From CAISIP01 sp031396205 (GTDB lineage: Bacteria > Pseudomonadota > Gammaproteobacteria > Burkholderiales > Burkholderiaceae_C): DNA of 64,000 bases. The notes under the pieces are model-generated. The model saw only the letters and a list, made by a program, of their open reading frames with translations. It was not told the DNA's origin and ran no database searches. The stretch spans positions 16,064 through 80,063 of the forward strand of contig JANNKH010000073.1 in the NCBI GenBank assembly GCA_031396205.1, read 5' to 3'. Of this stretch, positions 1 through 9,176 are shown piece after piece. A program made the position numbers and the translations under genes. Each line of letters begins with the position of its first letter. Position 1 is the first letter of the stretch.

Positions 1-1
1 C

Positions 2-781
2 GTCGCCGTGACGCAACTGGGCGAGACGCCGGCAACGGTGGCCTTCCTGGAAAAACAAGCCGATGCCATCGTGTTCGCATCGGCGCCTGAATCGCTGATG
101 GTACAGATGCTGTTGCAGACTCCGGGCGTCAAGCTGATGGATTTCGCGCAGAACGAGGCCTATTCACGCCGCCTGCCATTCCTGGCGCCGGTATCGCTGC
201 CGCGCGGCGTGGTCGACCTGGCCGCCGATGTGCCGCCCGCCGACGTGCGCCTGGTGGCCCCCACGACCACGCTGCTGGCGCGACCGGACCTGCATCCGGC
301 CCTGCTGCAGCTGTTCTCGCAGGCCTCGCTGGGCCTGCATGGCAAGGCCGGCTGGTTCAGCCGTTCGCGCGAATACCCGCTGCCGGCGAACGCGGAATTC
401 CCGCTCGCCAAGGAGGCCGAGCGTACGATCCGCAACGGCGTACCGCTGCTGCAGCGCTACCTGCCGTTCCAGCTGGCCAACCTGCTCGAGCGTATGTGGT
501 TGTCACTGGGCATCATCATCGCGCTGCTGCTGCCGCTGTCGCGCATCGTGCCACCGCTGTACGAATTTCGCATCCGCTCGCGGGTGTTCCGCTGGTACGC
601 GCAGCTGCGCGACATCGAGGATCGGGTCGATGACTCCACCGACACCCGACCCGGCCTACTGGACGAACTCGACGAACTCGACAAACGGGTTGGCAAGGTG
701 GTGGTGCCGCTATCGCACACCGACGAGTTGTATGCGCTGCGCAACCACATCGCGCTGGTGCGCAGCATGCTATCGCGCTGA
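2..781 (+). CDS. TAXI family TRAP transporter solute-binding protein, 3' part
   Basis: This is the C-terminal part of a TAXI-type substrate receptor. The frame is open to the left window edge, so the N-terminus and any signal peptide lie outside. The visible part carries the second periplasmic lobe, with an APTTTLLARPDLHPALLQL segment typical of the family. Near visible residue 165 there is a hydrophobic helix (about LGIIIALLLPL), then a charged cytoplasmic-looking tail of about 80 residues. That C-terminal membrane anchor is common in betaproteobacterial TAXI proteins and implies the receptor is tethered to the inner membrane. No TRAP permease gene is visible here. The substrate cannot be told. 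The gene converges on the DUF1631 gene, with a strong hairpin between them. Confidence 0.85.
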   Translation, partial: VAVTQLGETPATVAFLEKQADAIVFASAPESLMVQMLLQTPGVKLMDFAQNEAYSRRLPFLAPVSLPRGVVDLAADVPPADVRLVAPTTTLLARPDLHPALLQLFSQASLGLHGKAGWFSRSREYPLPANAEFPLAKEAERTIRNGVPLLQRYLPFQLANLLERMWLSLGIIIALLLPLSRIVPPLYEFRIRSRVFRWYAQLRDIEDRVDDSTDTRPGLLDELDELDKRVGKVVVPLSHTDELYALRNHIALVRSMLSR

Positions 782-814
782 CACGTCCAACAGCCAACTT
801 CCGACGAAGTGTTG

Positions 815-856
815 GTGCCAGAGCAAAAACTGCTGCGCAGTTTCTTGGTCTGGCAC
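815..856. terminator. Long hairpin between convergent genes, candidate bidirectional terminator
   Basis: Nested perfect arms form one long stem. The outer arms are GTGCCAGA (815-822) and TCTGGCAC (849-856). The inner arms are AAACTGC (827-833) and GCAGTTT (837-843) around a TGC loop, and CAA/TTG pairs between them. That is about 18 base pairs with one mismatch and one bulged base. It lies exactly between two convergent stop codons. No clear T-run follows on either strand, so the termination role is inferred from position and stem strength. Confidence 0.55.
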
Positions 857-864
857 ACAAGGTA

Positions 865-3093
865 TCAGAATCTGATATCGACGCTGTTGCGCAGGGCGGT
901 TTGTACCACTGCGTCCAATGCATCTTCCACCGGGTCGGTCGACAGGATGCGCAGATGACCATTCGCATGCAGTTGCTCGCAGGCCCGGCGTGACAGGGAC
1001 TGGATGAACCCGAGCGCATCGGAGAACAGCAGCAGATTGCCGTTGGCGCTGGTCCAGGCCAGCCGGGTGCGGCACCAGCTGCCCTCGACCATCATCGCCA
1101 CCCGCACGTCCACCACCAGCAGTCGCGCCAAGCCGTCGGCGGGTTCCGTCAGCGCCTCGTCGATCGGCATGTCGATGAAGCCCGAGGCCCGCGCTTCTGC
1201 CGGCGCGAGCCACGCGGTGTCGCTGTCGCTCCAGCGCGCCACGCTGGTCGATTCCGGGTCGGGCGACTCGCCCAGTTCGGTGTCGGCAAATGCCTGCGCA
1301 TCCTGACCTCGTTGGTGCTGCTGGTCGAGAAGGTGGAAAAAAGCCTTTGCCTGCGTCGACGGGTAGTCGATGGAGGCCAGTCCCTGCTGCAGGCGGTGCA
1401 GCAGACCAGGCACCATCTGGCGCAATGCCGGCAGGTCCAGCTGCGTCAACGCGGGTTGCGCACTCCACATGAGCGCGTCGATCAGGCCGGCAAAGTGGCC
1501 GGGGTCGTCGGCGCCGGTGGTATCGGTCATGCGGGCATGTGCCACCACCTGGGCCCAGGGGCCGCACAGGAAATCGAGCACACTGGAAGGCACCTGGACC
1601 GCATCGGGGCGCTGCAGCACCTCGCGCACGATGATCGCGGCCAGCGCGGCGCGCTGCTCGGCCTGCTGCAACGCCTGCACCGCCTTGGCGATCTGGCGTT
1701 TTTCCCGCCCGGCGGGTTCATCCCATACCGAGACCAGCCGTGCCAGCGCCTGGTCGAACGGCGCCGCGCTGGTGATGGCGCCACCGGACAGCGGCCCAAT
1801 GGCCTCGTGCAGCGGATCCATGAATCCGCTGAAGCCGCGCGAGTCCGGCGACTCAAAGGCGATGCTGCGGTGGGTTATCTCATGCAGCAGCTTGCGCGCC
1901 GGATGCTGCTTGTGGCTGAAGAACTGCGGATCCACCAGCGCCAGCTTCAGCAGGGCCGGCTCCAGTTGCGCCACCAGTTGCTGCACCGGGGCCAGCAGCC
2001 GGGCGTCGTGGCGAATGTTGTCGACCATCAGGGCCACAACCTCCAGTGCCAGCGTCTGGTCCAGGCCGTGCGCCTCCTGGCGCAGTTGGTCGCGCAGTGG
2101 ATCCTGTGCCTGCGCATCGCCCGTCCCGACCTGACCTTCCAGTCGCCGCACTACCTGGTCGAGCTGCTTCATGTCGCGCGCGGCTTCGAACGCGGCAGGC
2201 ACCGTGGCGCGAAAACCGGACGGACCGCCGTCAGCCAGCGTGTCGCTGGCTTCCAGCGGTGCCGGCTCGGACGCCGCTTCGTATGCACTGCCGGCCACAA
2301 CGGATGCGCGCCGCGCAGGTGTGCGTCCGAGCAATGCCCGTAGCCGCTCGAAGGTCAGTGCGCGCGGCTCCTGGCCAACCGGCGTGCCCGGGTCCACGGC
2401 GCCCTGACCCGATGCCGCCCGCGCTACGCCGGCACCGCCGGTGATGGCACTGACGCCCCGATCGCGCAGATCCGTGCACAGCTGGCGGTAATACACATCG
2501 AGTTCCTGACCCAGTGCGCCGGACATGAGCGATATCCAACCCTGGCGCACGAGTGCCGGCACCGGCATCTGGCTTAACGCAGACGTCAGCGCATCCACAT
2601 ACACGGCAGGGCGCAGCGGATTGCGCTCGAGCAACACCTGCTCCAGCCCCAGCAGGCTGCAGATCAGCGCGTTGAGTTCCGCCAAAGCCTGGTCAGCCGC
2701 GATTTGTACCGCATGGCGCACCCGCGCGTTTTCGACGCTTTGCGCAACGGCGGACGCATCCATGCCGGCGATCTGGTCAAAATGCGGCTGCCCGGCGCCA
2801 ACGGCCACCGCGATTGCCTGTTCCCGCGACGCAATGCGTGCGAACGCCGCTTTGAGCTCATCGGTAAAGCGCGCGATGGCGTCGGCCTCGCACTGGTTGA
2901 GCTGGCGCCGCGATCCGGTGAGACGGTCGCGTTCGCGCCGGTCCTGGGCACGGCCTTCCATGTCGCGCAGGGAAGCCCGCGTATGGGCCACCAGCCGCGC
3001 CATCAGGTCGGGCGCACCACTGACCGCATGGTCGATGGTCGCCTGGTACAACACCGCGTGCCGACCTGCTTTTTCCGGTTCTGTTACCTGCAT
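865..3093 (-). CDS. DUF1631 family protein (copy 1)
   Basis: A protein of about 742 residues of the DUF1631 family, found in beta- and gammaproteobacteria and of unknown function. It is rich in Leu, Ala, Gln and Arg, appears mostly alpha-helical, and has no signal peptide or membrane segment. The C-terminus holds the family's compact beta-rich module, seen as WCRTRLAW...LLLFSDALGFIQ followed by SRRACEQL. I chose the ATG at 3093 over an in-frame start 24 bases upstream because AGGAGG lies eight bases before it. A second member of the family (4940-7060) lies on the other side of ettA, so the pair looks like an old duplication. The gene starts 40 bases after the ettA stop and may be cotranscribed with it. 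Confidence 0.85.
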   Translation of the reverse strand: MQVTEPEKAGRHAVLYQATIDHAVSGAPDLMARLVAHTRASLRDMEGRAQDRRERDRLTGSRRQLNQCEADAIARFTDELKAAFARIASREQAIAVAVGAGQPHFDQIAGMDASAVAQSVENARVRHAVQIAADQALAELNALICSLLGLEQVLLERNPLRPAVYVDALTSALSQMPVPALVRQGWISLMSGALGQELDVYYRQLCTDLRDRGVSAITGGAGVARAASGQGAVDPGTPVGQEPRALTFERLRALLGRTPARRASVVAGSAYEAASEPAPLEASDTLADGGPSGFRATVPAAFEAARDMKQLDQVVRRLEGQVGTGDAQAQDPLRDQLRQEAHGLDQTLALEVVALMVDNIRHDARLLAPVQQLVAQLEPALLKLALVDPQFFSHKQHPARKLLHEITHRSIAFESPDSRGFSGFMDPLHEAIGPLSGGAITSAAPFDQALARLVSVWDEPAGREKRQIAKAVQALQQAEQRAALAAIIVREVLQRPDAVQVPSSVLDFLCGPWAQVVAHARMTDTTGADDPGHFAGLIDALMWSAQPALTQLDLPALRQMVPGLLHRLQQGLASIDYPSTQAKAFFHLLDQQHQRGQDAQAFADTELGESPDPESTSVARWSDSDTAWLAPAEARASGFIDMPIDEALTEPADGLARLLVVDVRVAMMVEGSWCRTRLAWTSANGNLLLFSDALGFIQSLSRRACEQLHANGHLRILSTDPVEDALDAVVQTALRNSVDIRF

Positions 3094-3133
3094 ATCGGGT
3101 TCCTCCTGCGGACGCAAGTCCGCGACGGGGAAG

Positions 3134-4795
3134 CTACTTCAGGGCCTTGAAACGCATGCGCTTGGGCTTGGCGCCCTCCTCGCCCAGCCGGCGCTTCTTG
3201 TCGGCTTCATATTCCTGGTAGTTTCCGTTAAAGAAGGTCCACTGGCTATCCCCCTCGCAGGCCAGGATGTGGGTCGCGATACGATCCAGGAACCAGCGGT
3301 CGTGGCTGATCACCATCAGCGAGCCGGCAAATTCCAGCAGCGCGTCTTCCAGCGCGCGAAGCGTCTCGACATCCAGATCATTCGACGGTTCGTCCAGCAT
3401 CAGTACATTGCCACCGGCAATCAGCGTCTTGGCCAGGTGCAGGCGCCCGCGTTCGCCGCCGGACAACATGCCAACCCGCTTTTGCTGGTCGGCACCGTTG
3501 AAGTTGAAACGGCCGCAATAGGCGCGGCTGGCCATCTGGAATTTGCCCACATTGAGGATATCCAGGCCGCCCGATACATCTTCCCAGACGGTTTTTTCAT
3601 TCGACAAGTCGTCGCGACTCTGGTCGACAAACGCCATCTTGACCGTCGAGCCGACCTTCACCTGGCCGCTGTCCGGTTGCTGCTTGCCCGCGATCATGCG
3701 AAACAGGGTGGATTTGCCGGCGCCGTTAGGTCCGATGATGCCGACGATGGCACCTGCCGGCACCTGGAAGCTCAGGTTGTCAATCAGCAGCCGATCGCCG
3801 AAAGACTTGCTGACATTGACGAACTCGATGACTTCGTTACCCAGCCGGTCGGCCACCGGGATGAATATCTCGTTGGTTTCGTTGCGTTTCTGGTACTCGA
3901 AGTCGGACAGTTCCTCGAATCGCGCCAAGCGCGCCTTGCTCTTGGCCTGGCGCGCCTTGGGGTTCTGCCGCGACCACTCCAGTTCCTTCTTCAGCGCCTT
4001 GGCGCGCGATTCCTCGCCTTTTTGTTCCTGCACCAGGCGCTCCTGCTTTTGCTCCAGCCAGGAACTGTAGTTGCCCTTGTATGGAATGCCGGAGCCCCGG
4101 TCGAGTTCCAGAATCCATTCGGCGGCGTTGTCCAGGAAATAGCGGTCGTGGGTGATGGCCACCACGGTGCCCGGGTAGCGCTGCAGGAACTGTTCGAGCC
4201 AGTCGACCGACTCGGCGTCCAGGTGGTTGGTGGGTTCGTCCAGCAACAGCATGTCGGGCTTGGACAGCAGCAGCCGGCACAAGGCCACGCGGCGCTTCTC
4301 GCCACCAGACAGCACGTCGATTTTCGCGTCCCACGGCGGCAGCCGCAACGCGTCGGCGGCAATCTCGAGCTGGTGCTCCGAGTCGGTGCCGGCAGTGCCA
4401 ATGACGGCCTCCATCTCGGCCTGCTCGGTGGCCAGCGCGTCGAAATCGGCGTCTTCCTCGCCATAGGCGGCGTAGATTTCCTCCAGCCGGGCCTTGGCCT
4501 TGTAAACCGCCTCCATGCCGCTCTCCACCGATTCGCGCACGGTCTGGCCCGGATCGAGTTGCGGCTCCTGGGGCAGGTAACCAATTTTCAGGCCGGCCAT
4601 GGGATTGGCTTCACCCTCGATTTCCTTGTCCAGCCCGGCCATGATCCTGAGCAGCGTCGACTTGCCGGATCCGTTGGTGCCCAGCACACCGATCTTGGCG
4701 CCGGGGAAAAAGCTGAGCGAGATGTCCTTGAGGATATGGCGCTTGGGCGGCACTATCTTGCCGACGCGGTTCATCGTGAATACATATTGCGCCAT
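3134..4795 (-). CDS. ettA: Energy-dependent translational throttle protein EttA (ABC-F)
   Basis: A soluble twin-ATPase ABC-F protein that binds the ribosomal E site and, in characterised homologues, gates entry into the elongation cycle according to the ATP/ADP ratio. It is 553 residues long, essentially the length of the E. coli protein (555). Both cassettes are complete. The first has Walker A GTNGSGKST, signature LSGGEKRRVAL and Walker B MLLLDEPTNHLD. The second has GPNGAGKST, LSGGERGRLHLAKTL and VLMLDEPSNDLD. The charged inter-domain linker (LEQKQERLVQEQKGEESRAK) is present and there are no membrane helices. The start at MAQYVFTMNRVGK matches the family; an upstream in-frame ATG would add 33 unrelated residues. 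Confidence 0.96.
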   Translation of the reverse strand: MAQYVFTMNRVGKIVPPKRHILKDISLSFFPGAKIGVLGTNGSGKSTLLRIMAGLDKEIEGEANPMAGLKIGYLPQEPQLDPGQTVRESVESGMEAVYKAKARLEEIYAAYGEEDADFDALATEQAEMEAVIGTAGTDSEHQLEIAADALRLPPWDAKIDVLSGGEKRRVALCRLLLSKPDMLLLDEPTNHLDAESVDWLEQFLQRYPGTVVAITHDRYFLDNAAEWILELDRGSGIPYKGNYSSWLEQKQERLVQEQKGEESRAKALKKELEWSRQNPKARQAKSKARLARFEELSDFEYQKRNETNEIFIPVADRLGNEVIEFVNVSKSFGDRLLIDNLSFQVPAGAIVGIIGPNGAGKSTLFRMIAGKQQPDSGQVKVGSTVKMAFVDQSRDDLSNEKTVWEDVSGGLDILNVGKFQMASRAYCGRFNFNGADQQKRVGMLSGGERGRLHLAKTLIAGGNVLMLDEPSNDLDVETLRALEDALLEFAGSLMVISHDRWFLDRIATHILACEGDSQWTFFNGNYQEYEADKKRRLGEEGAKPKRMRFKALK

Positions 4796-4939
4796 GGGGA
4801 GTCTGTTTCCTTGCTGATCAGTTGGACGTGGGTCGGGATGCGGCGGTAATGCGCTGCAATCCTTCATTATCGGCGCTGGCCATGCAGGGGCCATTCATGC
4901 GTACCAATGCTATTGGCCGCAGGGCGCCGGCGAGCCGCG

Positions 4940-7060
4940 CTACGGTGCGGGTTCGTCGTGCAGATCGTCGGCCGCCAGAGGCGCGACGTCCGATTCGATC
5001 AGCAGATCGAATGCCGGCTCCACAACCCGGATCCGGCCCTGTATTTGCAGGCGGTCCATGGTTCGGCGCGACATGGCATGGGACAAGCCGGCGCCGGACA
5101 CGAACATGAACAGGCTGCGATTGCGCCCGATCCAGGTCAATCGGGTCTGCACCCATTCGCCACCGAGCATCAGCTCCACCGTGGCGCCGACCGCCTGTTC
5201 GTTTGGCACCCATCGCTCATGGATGACATCTCCCTCCCTATCGGCCTCGACCGGGACGCCCTGGCGGGCACGACTCTCGCTGGCCTGGCGCACACGCGCC
5301 ATCGCCCTGCGGTGGTCCTCCAGCATCCTGTCGTGCAGTGCGCTCAGATCGTCCAGAAACAACATGATCGGTTCCTGGGGATATCGGATCAGCAACAGCC
5401 CCTCGTGCAGGCGCGACAGCAGGCGCGGAATCATCCGGACCAGGCGCGCGTAGTCCTGTCGCACCAAAGGCAGCTGGACACTCCAGACCAGTTCATCGAC
5501 CAAGCCCAGATATCCCCTCGGATCATCCTGCTTGCCCTCGCTGCGCAAATGCGTCTCGGCCAGCACCTGGGCCCACGGCCCGCGCAGGAAGCTGGCCACC
5601 AGTTCGGGCAGGTTGATCGGGCGAAAGCGCTCCATCATTGCCTCCGAGAAGCGCTGCGCCATGGCCACGCGCTCTTGTACGTGTTCACGCTCCAGTCGCT
5701 CGTCCTCGCGACGCTGGCGTCGCGTTTCATCGCGCGTGTCCCAGGCCCGCTCCAGATCCTTCAGCGCGCCGGTGTAGGACGCTGCGTCCCCGGCACTACG
5801 CGACAAGGCGTTGACCGCGTCGGACACGCAGGCGGCGAAATCGGCAATGGCCTCTTCGTCTTCGGCCCGGTAGGCCAGACTGCGCAACACCACCCGGTCG
5901 AGCAGTTGGCGCGCCGCATGGCGCCGGTCGATGAAAAAGCGCGGATCGGAACGGGCCAGCTGCAGCAGAGCCGGCTCAAGCGACCGCAACTGCAAGCGCA
6001 CCGCCAGCACAAGGCGTTCGTCATGGACCAACTGGTCGATCATCAGGCTGACGACCTCCTCGCCCAGCATGCGGCCGATCTGCTGGTTTTGCTCCCGCGA
6101 GCGTTTCTGCCCGATAGTGGTCACCCCCGGCGGCACAGCGGGCTTGCCCATGGCCAGCTGGCGTACGGATCGCTCTGCCAGCCGCTGCATCATCGGCTCG
6201 ACCATTTTGAGATCCTGCAGCGCCACCAGTGCGCCGGGAATCGTGTGGCTGAAATCCTGCTGCACGCCTGACTCAACCCGCGCATGGGGTTCGCCGCCCA
6301 GCAAGCGGCGCAGTTTCTCCAGCGTGTGCATCGTTCGCTCAACCTCGGTCTGCGATTTGCGGGCCCGCGCAGTAGCGCCGTCGCCCGAATGTCCCGAGGT
6401 CAGCTCGACCGGACGCACGCCCTGCGAGCGCATCCATTCACAGGCCTCCCGGTATAGCTGACGCAGGCCCAAGCCCAGCGCAATGGCGGCCGGGCGCAGC
6501 AGGTCCATGCGCACCTCTTCGTCCGGCACCCAGGCGGTCAGCGTCTCCAATAGCGCCCGCACGAAGGTTTCTGGCTTGAGCGGATTGAGTGCCGCCTGCA
6601 CGGTGCTCCAGCCCAGAAGTGCGCTGACCAGGGCATCGAATTGCGGCAATACGTCGTCGGTGGCCCGGATGATCTCCTGACGCGCCAGCGCCAACTCGAT
6701 GTGGATCTCGATCTCCCGGATATCGAAAAAGCGCAGGTCCTCGAACCGTACCGCCTGGTTCATCGCCAGGTCCTTGCCGCTGCTATGAAACACCAGTCTG
6801 CGCAATTCGGACTCCAGCGTGGCGCGCACCGCATGCGAGTCGACCAGCAGAACCTTGATCGCAGCCTGCGCCGCCTCCGTGGGCGCCTGTTCCAGGGCTT
6901 CGCTGCCCGGCTCGGCCGTCAGGCGCTTGAGTGCCGCCAGCACGTCGTCTGCCAGTCCATTGGCCTGGTCCAGCACCAATTCGAGGCAATCGGACAGGGT
7001 TGGGCGCATGGGCGAGGCATTACTGGCCACGCCAATTCGCCTCAACCGGTATTTGCTCAT
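4940..7060 (-). CDS. DUF1631 family protein (copy 2)
   Basis: A second DUF1631 protein of about 706 residues, paralogous to the gene at 865-3093. The C-terminal module is recognisably the same (WVQTRLTWIGRNRSLFMFVS, then SRRTMDRLQIQGRIRV). The long helical body also aligns in style, for example FLRGPWAQVL here and FLCGPWAQVV in copy 1. The start is uncertain. I chose the ATG at 7060 (MSKYRLRRIG), which has no good ribosome binding site. ATG at 7009 (MRPTLSDCLELV) is the main alternative, and the frame stays open to 7462. The function is unknown, and no export signal or membrane helix is visible. It is divergent from the RNA helicase gene. Confidence 0.82.
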   Translation of the reverse strand: MSKYRLRRIGVASNASPMRPTLSDCLELVLDQANGLADDVLAALKRLTAEPGSEALEQAPTEAAQAAIKVLLVDSHAVRATLESELRRLVFHSSGKDLAMNQAVRFEDLRFFDIREIEIHIELALARQEIIRATDDVLPQFDALVSALLGWSTVQAALNPLKPETFVRALLETLTAWVPDEEVRMDLLRPAAIALGLGLRQLYREACEWMRSQGVRPVELTSGHSGDGATARARKSQTEVERTMHTLEKLRRLLGGEPHARVESGVQQDFSHTIPGALVALQDLKMVEPMMQRLAERSVRQLAMGKPAVPPGVTTIGQKRSREQNQQIGRMLGEEVVSLMIDQLVHDERLVLAVRLQLRSLEPALLQLARSDPRFFIDRRHAARQLLDRVVLRSLAYRAEDEEAIADFAACVSDAVNALSRSAGDAASYTGALKDLERAWDTRDETRRQRREDERLEREHVQERVAMAQRFSEAMMERFRPINLPELVASFLRGPWAQVLAETHLRSEGKQDDPRGYLGLVDELVWSVQLPLVRQDYARLVRMIPRLLSRLHEGLLLIRYPQEPIMLFLDDLSALHDRMLEDHRRAMARVRQASESRARQGVPVEADREGDVIHERWVPNEQAVGATVELMLGGEWVQTRLTWIGRNRSLFMFVSGAGLSHAMSRRTMDRLQIQGRIRVVEPAFDLLIESDVAPLAADDLHDEPAP

Positions 7061-7421
7061 CAAGCGCTTTCGTCTTCGTGTTAGTGGCGTATTCCTGGAA
7101 AACCTCAACAAGGCCGGCATCTGCGCCGTCACCCAAGCATGCAGTGTTCCATTCTGACCATCTATGGTCGCACATGGCAAGTAGCAATGCCCGCAAGCGG
7201 CAAGTTTTCCGCCAGTCGACCCCCTGATCAAGGGAAACTGGCCCATCCGTGCGACAATCCCGTGCGTTGCAGGCCTCCAGCTGCCTGCCATACCAGCAAC
7301 TGCTGGGGACAAGGCTCCACGCCGACGTCCCGTTTTTTTTACTCTGTCTTCCTTTGACTGGACCGGCATCCCGATGTCGGCACAGGTTGACATGCCAAGC
7401 GCCCAGGACGGGCGCCAAACT
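7061..7421. promoter_or_regulatory. Divergent intergenic region with a 14-bp inverted repeat
   Basis: About 360 bases separate the second DUF1631 gene from the rhlE-type helicase gene and should hold both promoters. The only clear structure is a perfect inverted repeat, GACCAT-CT-ATGGTC, at 7156-7169. A run of eight T residues lies near 7330. I could not find a convincing -35/-10 pair for either gene. If the longer frame of the DUF1631 gene were used, part of this region would be coding. Confidence 0.35.
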
Positions 7422-9176
7422 ATGAACTTTGAAGATCTGAAACTGGCCCCGGCCATTGTCAAGGCCGTGCGCGAGCAGGGCTACGAGACGCCAACCGCGA
7501 TCCAGGCACAAGCAATCCCGGTTGTGCTCGAGGGGCTCGACCTGCTGGGCGGGGCGCAAACCGGCACCGGCAAGACCGCCGCCTTCGTATTGCCGATGCT
7601 GCACAAGCTGAGCATGGCGCGCAGCGCGCAGAACAAATTCGGCGGCACCGGCATTCGAGCGCTGGTGCTGACCCCCACGCGCGAACTCGCCGCCCAGGTC
7701 GAAGAGTCGGTCAAGACTTACGGCAAATTCCTGCAGCTGTCCTCGACCGTCATCTTCGGCGGCGTCGGCATGAACCCGCAGATCAGCCGGCTCAAGTCCG
7801 GCGTCGACATCCTGGTGGCGACGCCGGGCCGACTTCTGGACCTGCTGCAACAGGGTATCCTGGATCTGGGCCAGGTGCAGATGCTGGTGCTCGACGAAGC
7901 AGACCGCATGCTGGACATGGGTTTCATCCATGACGTGAAAAAGGTACTGGCGGTGCTGCCGCGCGACAAGCAGAGCCTGCTGTTCTCGGCCACCTTCAGC
8001 GACGAAATCCGCGACTTGGCAGCCACGCTGCTCAAAAACCCGCAAAGCGTGCAGGTTACGCCGCGCAACACCACAGTACAGCGCATCACCCAGACCATCC
8101 ATCCGGTCGGTCGCGGCAAGAAAAAGGCGCTGCTGGCGCACATCATCAATGAACATACCTGGAGCCAGGTGCTGGTGTTCACCCGCACCAAGTTCGGCGC
8201 CAACAACGTGGCCGAGTTCCTGACCAAGAACGGCATCCACGCAATGGCGCTGCACGGCAACAAGAGTCAGGCGGCGCGCACCCAGGCGTTGGGCGGCTTC
8301 AAGAGCGGTGATATCCGGGCGCTGGTGGCCACCGACATCGCCGCACGCGGTATCGACATCGACGACCTGCCCCATGTCGTGAATTTCGATATCCCCAACG
8401 TCAGCGAAGACTATGTGCACCGGATCGGCCGCACCGGCCGGGCCGGCGCCGATGGCGCTGCCGTCAGCCTGGTGTGCCTGGACGAGGAAGGCTTCATGCA
8501 GGACATCGAACGCTTCACCAGGCAAAACATCGAGGTCAAGGTGGTCGAGGGATTCGGCCCTGAACCCGGCGAGAAGGCCGAGCCGATCGCAATGGGTCGC
8601 CAGACCATCTGGGGCGGCGCCGGCAAGCCGCCGAGCCGCGACGTGATGATGGCAGCGGCCAAGGCGGCGCGCACCGAAATGCTGCAGCGCGTGCGTGAGA
8701 ACAAGACCGGCAATGGCGGTCGCGGTGGCAACGGCGCGCGTGCCGGTGCCGGTGCCGGTGGCGGTGGCGGTGGTGGACGCGGTAACGGTCCGTCGGGCGG
8801 CGGACGCTCTGCGCAGGACCATGGCGGCTCGTATCCTGGCGGCAACGGCCAGGGACGTCGCAGCGGGTCGGGCGGCGGGGGTTCGCATCCGCGCAGCGGG
8901 GCAGATCGTCAGCCCGATCCCTTGCGCAGCGCTGGCAACCCGCCCCCGCGCACCGGTGCGCCGCGTGAGCCCGATCCGATGCGTACCAGCGTCGACATGA
9001 TGGCTGAACGCGGCGGCCAACGCCGCGGCGGCGGCGGTTATGGCGGTGGTAACCGCGGTGGAGGCTCTTATGGCGGTGGCGGTGGCGGCGGACGATCCGG
9101 CGGCTCGGGTGGTTATGGTGGCGGGGGCAACCGGTCTCGTGGGTCGGGAGGTTCTGGCGGCCCTTTTAGCCGATAA
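7422..9176 (+). CDS. rhlE: DEAD-box ATP-dependent RNA helicase, RhlE type
   Basis: An RNA helicase expected to act in ribosome assembly and RNA turnover. The order of motifs is complete: Q motif (YETPTAIQAQAIP), motif I AQTGTGKT, PTRELAAQ, the box itself in LVLDEADRMLD, SAT in FSATFS, and motif VI HRIGRTGRAG. After about residue 410 the protein becomes a low-complexity tail of Gly, Arg, Ser and Asn with RGG- and GGYGGG-like repeats, an RNA-binding feature of this subfamily. The start at MNFEDLKLAP fits homologues; in-frame ATGs at 7374 and 7392 are possible. The last 107 bases of the tail overlap the next gene in another frame, including that gene's nucleotide-binding loop. Confidence 0.93.
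   Translation: MNFEDLKLAPAIVKAVREQGYETPTAIQAQAIPVVLEGLDLLGGAQTGTGKTAAFVLPMLHKLSMARSAQNKFGGTGIRALVLTPTRELAAQVEESVKTYGKFLQLSSTVIFGGVGMNPQISRLKSGVDILVATPGRLLDLLQQGILDLGQVQMLVLDEADRMLDMGFIHDVKKVLAVLPRDKQSLLFSATFSDEIRDLAATLLKNPQSVQVTPRNTTVQRITQTIHPVGRGKKKALLAHIINEHTWSQVLVFTRTKFGANNVAEFLTKNGIHAMALHGNKSQAARTQALGGFKSGDIRALVATDIAARGIDIDDLPHVVNFDIPNVSEDYVHRIGRTGRAGADGAAVSLVCLDEEGFMQDIERFTRQNIEVKVVEGFGPEPGEKAEPIAMGRQTIWGGAGKPPSRDVMMAAAKAARTEMLQRVRENKTGNGGRGGNGARAGAGAGGGGGGGRGNGPSGGGRSAQDHGGSYPGGNGQGRRSGSGGGGSHPRSGADRQPDPLRSAGNPPPRTGAPREPDPMRTSVDMMAERGGQRRGGGGYGGGNRGGGSYGGGGGGGRSGGSGGYGGGGNRSRGSGGSGGPFSR

Noticed and set aside
2525..4849. A 774-codon plus-strand frame across the first DUF1631 gene and ettA
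   Set aside because: The opposite strand encodes complete ABC-F motifs; this frame has none.
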